Origin: Falsiroseomonas ponticola
GTDB taxonomy: Bacteria > Pseudomonadota > Alphaproteobacteria > Acetobacterales > Acetobacteraceae
NCBI RefSeq assembly: GCF_016805305.1
Contig: NZ_JAERQN010000009.1
Location: 1-64,000, forward strand
Length of the DNA: 64,000 bases
Direction of reading: 5' to 3'
This document shows, piece after piece, positions 44,605-52,347 of the stretch. The first letter of the stretch is position 1. The number at the start of each line of letters is the position of its first letter. The notes beneath the pieces are model-generated. The model worked only from the letters and a program-made list of their open reading frames with translations, did no database searches and had not been told where the DNA came from. A program made the position numbers and the translations under genes.

Positions 44605-45589
44605 CAGCGCCTTCCATTCCATCGAGGAACTCTACGACCCGCCCCGCCTCGCCTGGTCGGAACGCCGGGCGCTGTGGCGCTACTATGTGCGGGATACCGG
44701 CATCGGCATCGCCCAGCACGTCATCCCCCACGCCCTGCTGCGCCTGCTGCCGACCGATGCGGCATCCGCCATCGGCGCCCGCCTCGGCCCCCGCACCGGC
44801 CGGCGCTGGGTGGAAGCCACCGCCCGCGCCCGAGCCGTCTTCCGCCACCTGAGGCCGGAGGCCGGGGAGGCGGAGCTGGATGCGATGATGCAGGCCCATT
44901 GGCGCAACCTCGGCCGCAGCATGGCCGAATTCTCCGCCCTGGAGCGCCTCTGGGGGGAGGGCAGGGTGACGGTGGAGGGCCTGCACCATGTGACGGACGC
45001 CTTCGCCGCCGGCCGCTCCGTCCTGATCGCCGGCACCCATGTCGGCTATTGGGAGATGCTGCCCATCGCGCTCAGCATGCTGCGGATCCCGAGCCAGGGG
45101 ATCTACATGCGCCTCGCCAACCGGTTCCGCATGCGGGTGGCCAATGCGGCGCGCACCCGGGCCTATGCGCAGGGCATGCCGCTGCGCCGCCACCGCCCGA
45201 CCTCCGCCGCGCTGGTGGCGGCGCGGCGGGCGCTGTCCAGGCCGGGCACGGCCTTCCTCTACTACGTGGACGAATACTGGCAGGGGCGGGTCCACGCGCC
45301 CCTGCTGGGCCGCCCGCCCCAGCCCATCGGCAACATCGCCAAGGCCGTCCGCCTGGCCATGGCGACCGGCGCGGCGGTGGTGCCGGCCGCGGCGCTGCGG
45401 GATGGCGACGCCGCCCGCTTCCGCATGGTGTTCCTGCCGCCGGTCCCCATGGCGGCGGCGCCGGACGCGGCGGCGCAGGACGCCACCGCCATGGCGAACC
45501 AGCTCGCCCTCGACGCGGCCATCGAGGCGGTGCTGCGCCAGGCGCCGGAGCAATGGCTCTGCGCCCACGCCTTCCGCTTCGACCGGTGA
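44597..45589 (+). CDS. LpxL/HtrB-like lysophospholipid or lipid A acyltransferase
   Basis: This acyltransferase of about 330 residues has the catalytic HX4E motif GTHVGYWEM (His148, Glu153), with a downstream block GIYMRLANRFRMRVANAARTRAYAQG and LGRPPQPIGNIAKAVRLAMATGAAVVPAAAL, the pattern of bacterial lauroyl/myristoyl acyltransferases. The best start is a GTG at 44597, overlapping the P450 stop; no ATG is available in that interval. It probably works at the inner membrane on lipid A or another glycolipid. The exact acceptor is not determined. Confidence 0.87.
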   Translation: MFSSAFHSIEELYDPPRLAWSERRALWRYYVRDTGIGIAQHVIPHALLRLLPTDAASAIGARLGPRTGRRWVEATARARAVFRHLRPEAGEAELDAMMQAHWRNLGRSMAEFSALERLWGEGRVTVEGLHHVTDAFAAGRSVLIAGTHVGYWEMLPIALSMLRIPSQGIYMRLANRFRMRVANAARTRAYAQGMPLRRHRPTSAALVAARRALSRPGTAFLYYVDEYWQGRVHAPLLGRPPQPIGNIAKAVRLAMATGAAVVPAAALRDGDAARFRMVFLPPVPMAAAPDAAAQDATAMANQLALDAAIEAVLRQAPEQWLCAHAFRFDR

Positions 45590-45599
45590 CGGCGCGGCC

Positions 45600-46100
45600 T
45601 CAACCCGCCGGATAGGCCGCGCCCGTCACGGGATCGCAGGGCGGGTCGGGCGTGGCAGGGATGGCATGGGCGGCCTTCGCGGCCTCCCCGGGCCGTCCGG
45701 TGAACTGCTCCGGCGGATCGCCCGGCGGATAGGCCCCCACCACCAGCAGCCGGGCGGAGGCGCCGAGGTTGCGGTGCCCCGTGCCCGCCGGCAGCACCAC
45801 CACATCCCCCGCCTGCAGGTCGATCGTCACGCCGGGGTCGCCGCCCAGCCGCACCCGCACGCCGCCCTCCACGATGGCCAGCGCCTCATGCGCGTTGGGG
45901 TGGTAGTGGTGGAAGTCGTAGATGCCGTTCCGCCAGGCCGGCGGCCAGCCATGGCGGGCGAACAGCGCCTCCGCCGCCGCCGGGTCGCCGGGCGGCACCG
46001 CGCCGCGGTGCAGCAGCACCGGCAGCCGGGGATTGTTGGGGATGGCGCCGCCGCTCCCCTCGGGCAGCAGCAGCCGCTCCGCCCCGCCGCGTTCATGCAT
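45600..46100 (-). CDS. Cupin (YjlB-like)
   Basis: This 166-residue single-domain cupin shows the YjlB-type sequence IYDFHHYHPNAHEALAIVEGGVRVRLGG and GDVVVLPAGTGHRNLGASARLLVVGAYPPG, which includes the His/Glu metal ligands (HHYHPNAHE and the later GTGH). The ATG at 46100 follows a GGAGGGAG site. It may bind a metal and a small acid; the activity is unknown. It is convergent with the acyltransferase gene, 10 bases away. Confidence 0.88.
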   Translation of the reverse strand: MHERGGAERLLLPEGSGGAIPNNPRLPVLLHRGAVPPGDPAAAEALFARHGWPPAWRNGIYDFHHYHPNAHEALAIVEGGVRVRLGGDPGVTIDLQAGDVVVLPAGTGHRNLGASARLLVVGAYPPGDPPEQFTGRPGEAAKAAHAIPATPDPPCDPVTGAAYPAG

Positions 46101-46163
46101 CGCTCCCTCCTCCGCCGCGCCCTGCACGCCACAGCATGCCAGCGCGCCGAAGGTTGCGCGACG

Positions 46164-47111
46164 CTACTCCGCGAAAAGCTGGGAGGTCAGGCGCATGTGC
46201 TGCGCCACATGGGGGGAGGGCGCGCCCTCCGCCACTTCCTGGTAGGCGCGGGCGCGGGCTTCCATCATCCGGTCGGCGCCATGGGCCGGGCGGTTGTAGA
46301 TGAAGCCATGCGTCGAATAGGTGCGGCCGAAGGCATCGTCGTTGTGCCCGACCTGCACGCGCACCGCCGTCCAGTCATTGCGGTCGGAGGCATCGATCAC
46401 CACCACGCCGCGCATCACCGCGCCGCGGCGGATGCCGGGGCCGCCCCAATTGGCGTGGTCGATATGGATGGTGCGGGAATTCACCACCCGGCTGACCACC
46501 GCCACATGCCCCCGCGCCATCCCGCCGGAGGCGGTGAAGGCCAGGATGGAGCCGCGTTCCGGCGTGTTGCCGCGGGCATAGGTGCCGGCGGCGTTGTGCC
46601 ACCACATGCGGGCATCGCCGCTGATGTTCATCCCCGTCGCCATGCGGGCGAAGGGCACGCAGGACAGGCCGCCGCTGATGGAGACCGGCAGGATCGGCGT
46701 GCCGCCCTGGCTGATGGCGGGGTGCGCGACGGCCGGGCGGATGACGCCGACCGAGGCCAGCTGCACCGGCGCGGCCGGCGCCGGCGCCGCGGCGGCCGGC
46801 ATCTCGTTCAGCACGCGCACGCGGGGCGCGGGGGCGGGCGGCGGGGGCGGCGGCAGGGCGGCCACCTGCGTGCCGCGCTGCGGCGCGGCGGCCACGGCCT
46901 GGCGCGGCGCCGGCTGCGCCGGCTTGGCGGCGGCGACGCGGCTGGCGGGCTGGGCGGCGGGCGGGCGGGGCGGGGTCACGGCCACCTGGCCGGGGCGGGC
47001 CTGCTTCTGGGCGGTGCGCGGGTTGCGCTCCGCCGCCTGGACCGTGTCCGCGCAGAAAGCCGCTGTCCCGAACAGGACGCAGAATACAGCCAGCGTGCCG
47101 GTCGCCCGCAT
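46164..47111 (-). CDS. Exported CHAP-domain protein (amidase/endopeptidase)
   Basis: This 315-residue protein has a signal sequence (GTLAVFCVLFGTAAFCADTVQA) and a long low-complexity Pro/Ala linker (about 28-115). It ends in a CHAP domain with the catalytic Cys151 (GGLSCVPFARMATG), His202 (ARGHVAVVSRV) and a likely third residue Asn221 (DHANWG). CHAP enzymes cleave peptidoglycan cross-bridges or amide bonds, so this is a candidate cell-wall remodelling enzyme in the periplasm or outside the cell. The start at 47111 follows a GGGGGA site. Confidence 0.9.
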   Translation of the reverse strand: MRATGTLAVFCVLFGTAAFCADTVQAAERNPRTAQKQARPGQVAVTPPRPPAAQPASRVAAAKPAQPAPRQAVAAAPQRGTQVAALPPPPPPAPAPRVRVLNEMPAAAAPAPAAPVQLASVGVIRPAVAHPAISQGGTPILPVSISGGLSCVPFARMATGMNISGDARMWWHNAAGTYARGNTPERGSILAFTASGGMARGHVAVVSRVVNSRTIHIDHANWGGPGIRRGAVMRGVVVIDASDRNDWTAVRVQVGHNDDAFGRTYSTHGFIYNRPAHGADRMMEARARAYQEVAEGAPSPHVAQHMRLTSQLFAE

Positions 47112-47489
47112 GAGTGATCCCCCGATTGCCTGCCCTCCGGGCACCGATTGGCGCTCCGTGTGCAAGGCGGTACCCGGCGTGCGGGGGCGGGGACAACCCG
47201 GTCCGTTGTTACGTCGCGAAATCCGGCGTGATTCGCTGATCGAGCGTCCGTGAACTCCGTGCGAAACGGAGTATCGTCCTAGGACGAAACCTGACGAAAC
47301 ACGACGACACAGTGTTGCGGCATTTTTGCCACGGTTCCGGAGCCTTCGCGTCGCCGGTCCTGACTCCACAACATGACTGTCATGCCACGTTGGAATATGC
47401 CCCCGGCGCCGGGGTATTTCGGACCGGATACGGAAAGGGCGGCGGCAGGTTCCCCCGCCGCCGCCCCTCGAAGCCTCCGGCCCGCTGCC
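47112..47489. promoter_or_regulatory. Non-coding gap with two palindromes, upstream of the CHAP gene
   Basis: I see no gene in these 378 bases. They contain a stem-loop CTCCGT-GCGAA-ACGGAG at 47255-47271 and, three bases later, a perfect 14-base palindrome TCGTCCTAGGACGA at 47274-47287. These could be operator sites for the CHAP gene on the minus strand or a terminator zone for RidA, which faces the same way upstream. No promoter could be confirmed by eye. Confidence 0.45.
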
Positions 47490-47840
47490 TCAGCGGCAGG
47501 CCGTGACCATGATCTCCACGAGGTGGCGCGGATCGGCCATGTTGGCCTCCACGCAGGCGCGCACCGGGCGGCCGGCATCGCCCAGCCACTCGATCCACAC
47601 CTTGTTCATGGCGTCGCGGTCGCGGATGTCCTTCAGCCAGATCTGCGCCTGCAGCAGGCGGGTATTGTCCGTGCCGTTCGCCTCCAGCGCCGCGTCGATC
47701 TTGGCCAGCACCTGGCGGGTCTGGCCCGTCACGTCCTGGGACAGGTCATCGGCGGTCGTGCCGGCGAGATAGACGAAATTATGGTACTCCACCGAGGAGG
47801 ACAGGATGGGGTTGCTGCCCTGGCGGGTGATCTTGGACAT
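47490..47840 (-). CDS. ridA: RidA-family protein
   Basis: This 116-residue RidA/YjgF/YER057c protein belongs to a family of trimeric enamine/imine deaminases that remove reactive intermediates of amino acid metabolism. The conserved Arg of the active site is Arg94 in RPVRACVEANMADPRHLVEI, and the N-terminal SSSVEYHNFVYLAGTT fits the family. It stands alone, between the non-coding gap and a divergent small gene. Confidence 0.9.
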   Translation of the reverse strand: MSKITRQGSNPILSSSVEYHNFVYLAGTTADDLSQDVTGQTRQVLAKIDAALEANGTDNTRLLQAQIWLKDIRDRDAMNKVWIEWLGDAGRPVRACVEANMADPRHLVEIMVTACR

Positions 47841-47887
47841 CGCGCATTGCTCCTCGAGCGGTTTGGCGCGCGTTTCCTAGGCGTGCC

Positions 47888-48211
47888 ATGAGAGCGCCGC
47901 AAGACGGGCGCGTGGCCGCGATCAGGGTGATGCCGGACTATGCGTGCTGGCCGCTCTGGGACGATGCAGGGCAGGGCGGCAACATCGACCCCGCGACGCT
48001 GCCCATCCCGCAAGCCCTGGTCGCGGCGCTGGCCGCCTGGGCCGCCTGGTTCGAGGCCGGCTTCGATTGGGCCGACCCGGCGGCCTCTCCGCCCATGCCC
48101 GATCCCGATGCCTTCGAGGCCGAGGGAAGGCGCCTCGCCGCCTGGCTGGCCCGCGAACTCGGCCCGGCCTGGCGCGTGCGCTACTGGCGGGATCAGCCCG
48201 GGGCGGGCTGA
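47888..48211 (+). CDS. Small conserved-looking protein of unknown function
   Basis: This 107-residue acidic, Trp-rich soluble protein reads RVMPDYACWPLWDDAGQGGNIDP and then LPIPQALVAALAAWAAWFEAGFDW. I have a faint recollection of similar short proteins in other bacteria but can give no named family. It is divergent from ridA and overlaps the end of the convergent small exported protein by 19 bases. Confidence 0.6.
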   Translation: MRAPQDGRVAAIRVMPDYACWPLWDDAGQGGNIDPATLPIPQALVAALAAWAAWFEAGFDWADPAASPPMPDPDAFEAEGRRLAAWLARELGPAWRVRYWRDQPGAG

Positions 48212-48504
48212 CCCTCCCCATGGTCCAGCGCGCCCGCCACGCCGCAGCCGCAGAAGGGGCAGCGCGCCAGGCTGGCGAGCTGCGGCGCGATCGGCGCCGG
48301 CAGGGGCCGGCCCTCCAGCGCCCGCTCCAGCTCCGCCCGCAGCGCCTCATGCACCTGCTGCTCCGCGCAGGCGCCGCTGCCGTATTCCGCGGCGATGGCG
48401 GCGCTCGGCGCCTCCAGCCGGAAGGCGAGGGCGGGCGTGGCCAGCCCGGCGCCCAGGACAGGGGCGGGCAGGCAGGCGAGGAAGCGGCGGCGCGGCGTGC
48501 TCAT
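48193..48504 (-). CDS. Small exported protein with a CPFCGC motif
   Basis: This 103-residue protein starts STPRRRFLACLPAPVLGAGLATPALA, a Tat-like leader. The mature part has one Cys in GSGACAEQQVHEAL and three in RCPFCGCGV near the C-terminus, which might bind a metal or be redox-active. A CxxCxC arrangement in an exported protein is unusual. I recognise no family. The overlap with the convergent gene makes the annotation somewhat uncertain. Confidence 0.55.
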   Translation of the reverse strand: MSTPRRRFLACLPAPVLGAGLATPALAFRLEAPSAAIAAEYGSGACAEQQVHEALRAELERALEGRPLPAPIAPQLASLARCPFCGCGVAGALDHGEGQPAPG

Positions 48505-48545
48505 GCGCGGATCATACCGCAAGCGCGGGCCGCGCCGCCACGGTT

Positions 48546-49538
48546 TCAACCGACCACGGCGTAGGTGCTGCCCGAGGTCGCGGCCCCGATCATCGCCTCG
48601 AATACCGCGACGCCATGGATCGCGTCCTCGACGGGCAGCGGATAGGCCGGGCCGCCGGCGACGGCGGCTGCGAATGCTTGAAGTTCAGTGGCTTCGATAT
48701 CGGTCTTCGGAAACTGCTTCACCCAGCCCTCGCCCTCACGCGGCGTCCAGGTGAGGCTCTCATGCCCCTGCAGGCTCAGGATCCCCTCCGTCCCGAACAG
48801 CGCCACCCGCCAGAAGCTGGGGGAGAGCGAGAGCGTCGCGAAGCCGACCGTCGCGCCGCGTTCCAGCAGCCCCAGCATCGCCGTGGTGTCGTCGATCGTC
48901 TGGCTGACCTGCGCGTGGCTGCGCACCGTCACCTCCCTGAACCGCCCGGCCAGGTTGATGATGGCGTCGATCATGTGGATGCCCATGCCGCCCATGCCGC
49001 CGAGCGGGCTTTCCGCCCGGTCCGCCCGCCACATGCCCGGCACATAGGCCCGCGCCCCCGGCCCGCTGAACTGCCCCTCGACATGCAGCAGCGTCCCCAG
49101 CGCACCCTCCGCCAGCATGGACTTCATCAGCTGGATCGCCGGCAGGAAGCGCCGGTTATGGCCGAGCGCCATCACCACCCCCGCCTCCCGGCACGCCGCG
49201 ACGGCGGCGGCGGCGGAGGCGCGGTCCAGCGTGAAGGGCTTCTCCACGAAGACATGCTTGCCCGCCCGCGCCGCGGCGATCACCTGCTCCGCATGCTGGC
49301 CATGCGGGGTCGCCAGCACCACCGCCTTCACGGCGGGGTCCGCCAGCACGGCGGCGTAGTCCGGCAGCATCCGGATGCCCTTCTCCGCCGCCCAGGCCTC
49401 CGCCTTGGCCGGCGTGCGGGTGCAGCCGGAGACGAAGCGGATCCCCGCATCGTTCCTGCCCTGCACGCTGTTGGCCAGCACCTGGCCCCAGCGCCCCATG
49501 CCCACGATGGCGGCGTCCAGCATCGTCGTTACGGTCAT
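48546..49538 (-). CDS. Gfo/Idh/MocA-family oxidoreductase
   Basis: This 330-residue NAD(P)-dependent sugar or inositol-type oxidoreductase begins DAAIVGMGRWGQVLANSVQG (nucleotide-binding glycines). It has the family EKP motif in KHVFVEKPFTLD and a conserved GGMGGMGIHMIDAIINLAG in the C-terminal domain. The substrate is unknown. The start at 49538 has only a weak ribosome site; a second in-frame ATG lies 5 codons later. Confidence 0.9.
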   Translation of the reverse strand: MTVTTMLDAAIVGMGRWGQVLANSVQGRNDAGIRFVSGCTRTPAKAEAWAAEKGIRMLPDYAAVLADPAVKAVVLATPHGQHAEQVIAAARAGKHVFVEKPFTLDRASAAAAVAACREAGVVMALGHNRRFLPAIQLMKSMLAEGALGTLLHVEGQFSGPGARAYVPGMWRADRAESPLGGMGGMGIHMIDAIINLAGRFREVTVRSHAQVSQTIDDTTAMLGLLERGATVGFATLSLSPSFWRVALFGTEGILSLQGHESLTWTPREGEGWVKQFPKTDIEATELQAFAAAVAGGPAYPLPVEDAIHGVAVFEAMIGAATSGSTYAVVG

Positions 49539-49606
49539 TGACAGTTCTCGCGTTCTCGTGATTTCGTTCCGGAAAAGAATGTTGTTTCAGATCCGGAGGC
49601 CGCTTC

Positions 49607-50005
49607 ATGACCGATCGCATCTACGAGGCAATCGAGAAGGTCGCAACCGCACCCGATATCCCAGTCTGCGACAAGGTCAGGCTGATCGACGAATTGCGGA
49701 AGGGCATGCCCGTCATCAACGACCGCTGGACGGTGCGCTACATTATCTGGGGCCTCATCTTTATCGCGGCCGTTCCAATTTTATTCTTCTCGGTCGCTGC
49801 CGTGCGAGGGACATCAATCTCGATGCCCGAGCCTATCGTAGCGATCATGTCAGCAGCGGTTGGTGCCCTTGCCACGTACCTCACACCCCTACGGCGGGCG
49901 GAGGAAGGTGGCCGCTCCGCAACGGTCCAGCCTGCGCCGCCGCCCGCCGCGCCGAACGCCGCGCCGCCGCCCGCCGCCCCGCCCGCAAATGGTGGAGCCG
50001 TATAG
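49607..50005 (+). CDS. Small two-helix membrane protein with low-GC coding region
   Basis: This 132-residue protein has a cytoplasmic helical N-terminus, two membrane segments (YIIWGLIFIAAVPILFFSVAAV and IVAIMSAAVGALATYL) and a Pro/Ala-rich tail. A GGAGG lies 7 bases before the ATG. Codons such as ATT, TTA and GTA are much more common here than in the neighbours, hinting at horizontal acquisition. The tail returns to GC-rich codons. No family recognised. The gene lies between two genes on the minus strand. Confidence 0.6.
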   Translation: MTDRIYEAIEKVATAPDIPVCDKVRLIDELRKGMPVINDRWTVRYIIWGLIFIAAVPILFFSVAAVRGTSISMPEPIVAIMSAAVGALATYLTPLRRAEEGGRSATVQPAPPPAAPNAAPPPAAPPANGGAV

Positions 50006-50020
50006 CCAGGCAACTACCAG

Positions 50021-51274
50021 TCAGCGATCCCTGGCCGAGGCGGTCTGGCCTTCCAGCGCCGCCTCGATCGTCTTCAGCTTGGTTAGCCCCCAGGCGAAGA
50101 CGCCCAGGAACAGAGCCGCCGCCGCCAGCGTCGGCAGCCGCAGCCCGAACAATTCACCAAGCCCGCCGAGCAGCAGCGCCCCCAGCGCCGGGAAGGCCCG
50201 GGTGATCAGCCCCCAGAGGCTCAGCATCCGCCCGCGATAGGCCGGGTCCGCCGCGCTCTGCAGCAGCGTCTGCACGCTGATCCCGTGCATGGAGGCGACC
50301 GCCCCGATCAGCGCCCCGCACAGCATCCCCAGCGGAAACCACCCCGTCGCCACGAACCCCACCGTCGCGACCGCCTGGGCCAGCGCCGCGAAGATCGCGA
50401 TCCGCGTCGTCCCCTCCAGCCGCCCGCGCGACGCCACCCAGAGGCCCGCGCAGAGCGCCCCCACCCCGAAGCAGGCGGTCAGCATCGCCAGGCTCTCCGC
50501 CCCCCGCCCGAACAGCCGTTCCACGAAGGGGGGCAGGATCTCCTGCACGCCGCGCATCAGCAGCGCGCCCATGGCGGCATAGAGCAGCAGCGGCCCCAGC
50601 CCCGGATGCCGCCAGGCATAGCCGATGCCGCCCGTCACCTCCCGCCACAGGCTGGCGGAGGCCGGGTGCCCGCGCCTCTCCCGCGCATCCACGCGCAGCA
50701 GCGCGATGGACAGGATGGCGAAGCTGTAGCCGATGGCATTCCCCGCGATGGCCGGCACCACCCCCCAGGCCGCGATCACCGGCCCGGCGATGGCCGGCCC
50801 GGTGAAGCGGGCCACGGCGAAGCACAGCGAATTGGCGGCCACCGCCGCCGGCAGGTCCGCCCGCGCCACGATCCCCGGCATCAGCGTCTGCCGCGCCGGC
50901 TGGGCGAAGCTGGCGGCGACGCCGCCCAGCACCTCCAGCGCCAGCAGGATGCCGATGGTCATGTGCCCGCTGGCCGTGATGCCCGCCACCGCCGCCGCCT
51001 GGGCCGCGATCGCCACCTGCGTCCAGATCGCCAGCTGCACCCGGTCCACCCGGTCCGCGATCGCGCCCGCCAGGGGGCTGATCAGCACCGCCGGCGCCAG
51101 GTCGCAGAAGGCCACCATGCCGACCCAGAAGGCATTGCCCGTCAGTTCCCAGGCGAGCCAGGAGACGGCGATCCGCTGCATCCACAGGCCCGTCCAGGCC
51201 ACCATGGAGCCGGAGAAGAACAGCCGCGAGTCGCGGGTGGAAAGGGCTCGGCCGAGGGCGCCGAGCGACGCCAC
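50021..51274 (-). CDS. Major facilitator superfamily exporter (MFS_3 type)
   Basis: This 417-residue protein with about 12 membrane segments fits the EntS-like MFS_3 group: SRLFFSGSMVAWTGLWMQRIAVSWLAWELT at the start, the loop motif PLAGAIADRVDRVQLAIWTQV, and PARQTLMPGIVARADLPAAVAAN. Such proteins export siderophores, drugs or metabolites. The substrate cannot be inferred from the neighbourhood. It is followed on the minus strand by a short gap to the convergent small membrane protein gene. Confidence 0.9.
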   Translation of the reverse strand: MASLGALGRALSTRDSRLFFSGSMVAWTGLWMQRIAVSWLAWELTGNAFWVGMVAFCDLAPAVLISPLAGAIADRVDRVQLAIWTQVAIAAQAAAVAGITASGHMTIGILLALEVLGGVAASFAQPARQTLMPGIVARADLPAAVAANSLCFAVARFTGPAIAGPVIAAWGVVPAIAGNAIGYSFAILSIALLRVDARERRGHPASASLWREVTGGIGYAWRHPGLGPLLLYAAMGALLMRGVQEILPPFVERLFGRGAESLAMLTACFGVGALCAGLWVASRGRLEGTTRIAIFAALAQAVATVGFVATGWFPLGMLCGALIGAVASMHGISVQTLLQSAADPAYRGRMLSLWGLITRAFPALGALLLGGLGELFGLRLPTLAAAALFLGVFAWGLTKLKTIEAALEGQTASARDR

Positions 51275-51286
51275 CTTCCTGCCCCG

Positions 51287-51754
51287 TCAGCGCCCCCCGA
51301 CGCCCGGCGGCGGCAGCGCCCGCCCGCTGGCCGGCAGCGCCAGGCCGCCGCCCGTGCCGGTCGTGGTGGTGGTGGTCGTCGTCGCCGCCTGGCCCGGCCC
51401 GCGCACCGGGTCGGGGCTCGCCCGCAGGCATTCCGCGATCAGCCGGTCGCGGTCGATCTGCGCCGCGCCGCGGTCATTCTCCACCCGCGTGAGGGGCGCG
51501 ACGCCCATGGTGCCGCGGCCCGATTCCGTCTCGTCGCTCCGCATCAGCTGCCCGCGCTCGCGGTACTGCACCACGCGAGTCGCCTGCTCCCGGCACGCAT
51601 CGTAGCGCGCATCGCGCTCGCCCCGCGGCACCGGCGCCGGCGCGGTGATGGGCGTGACCGGCGGCAGGGAGGTTCCGCAAGCCGCCAGCGCCAGGATCGG
51701 CGCGGCCAGCATCAGGCGGGGGGAGGGACGGCGCCAGGGGAGGCAGGGGGGCAT
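51287..51754 (-). CDS. Lipoprotein with a poly-threonine tract
   Basis: This 155-residue protein has a lipobox LALAACG near residue 20, then a stretch with Asp/Arg/Glu-rich segments (ERDARYDACREQATRVVQYRERGQLMRSDE) and a run of eight threonines followed by GTGGG. The Thr tract is encoded by repeated ACC/ACG triplets and is a likely site of repeat-length variation. It is probably anchored to the outer membrane from the periplasmic side. No family recognised. Confidence 0.75.
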   Translation of the reverse strand: MPPCLPWRRPSPRLMLAAPILALAACGTSLPPVTPITAPAPVPRGERDARYDACREQATRVVQYRERGQLMRSDETESGRGTMGVAPLTRVENDRGAAQIDRDRLIAECLRASPDPVRGPGQAATTTTTTTTGTGGGLALPASGRALPPPGVGGR

Positions 51755-51774
51755 GGATCACTCTCTCAGTCGGA

Positions 51775-52272
51775 TCACGCAGGCATGCGCGCGGGCAGCG
51801 CGTGCGACAATAGCCCGCGAAGCGCCGCCGCGTCGAACCTTGCCCCGGCATCGAGCGGCATGGACGCCGCGGCGCGCAGCAGCGCGGGGTGCAGCTCCAC
51901 CCCCTCCGCCGTCACGCTGAACAGGCCGGCCAGCCAGGCGGCCCGGCCCATCACCTCCACCAGCGCCAGCAGCCGGAGGCAGAGCGAAAGCCCCCCGAGC
52001 GTCGCCAGATCGGCCCGGTGGTCCACCGCCTCCGCCCAGCTCCGCGCATCCCGGTCCGCGATGGCGAGTCGGGTGGCACCCCCATCGGCGCGGCGGAACA
52101 GCAATTCCCGCGGCGGGCCCCAGCCGCCCGCGCTGGCCCTGGCCCGCGCCGCGTCCCAGGCGCCCAGCAGCGCGGCCGGCGTCACGGCGGGCAGCGCTTC
52201 CGGCGGCATGGCGATGGCGTAGCTCAGCGCGCCATCGGCGCCGCCGGCCACCCTGATCAGCGGGTCTGGCAT
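51775..52272 (-). CDS. Protein of unknown function
   Basis: This 165-residue protein begins MPDPLIRVAGGADGALSYAIAM, with ARARASAGGWGPPRELLFRRADGGATRLAIADRDARSW in the middle and a Leu/Ala-rich C-terminus (LCLRLLALVEVMGRAAWLAGLF). It has no signal peptide or clear membrane helix. The frame extends upstream without a stop, antisense to the amidase gene; I start at the ATG at 52272, which leaves a 75-base divergent promoter region before the amidase. No family recognised. Confidence 0.6.
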   Translation of the reverse strand: MPDPLIRVAGGADGALSYAIAMPPEALPAVTPAALLGAWDAARARASAGGWGPPRELLFRRADGGATRLAIADRDARSWAEAVDHRADLATLGGLSLCLRLLALVEVMGRAAWLAGLFSVTAEGVELHPALLRAAASMPLDAGARFDAAALRGLLSHALPARMPA

Positions 52273-52347
52273 CGCTTCCAGAGTGGCCCCGCCCCCCAGC
52301 CTTCGCCACCCCTTCGCAAGCGGGGCTGACCGTGGCGTGATGCGCGC

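Noticed and set aside
41803..44622. Open frame of 939 codons on the minus strand
   Set aside because: It runs opposite the alcohol dehydrogenase and P450, both with intact catalytic motifs. It shares its end with the true monooxygenase region only in another frame.
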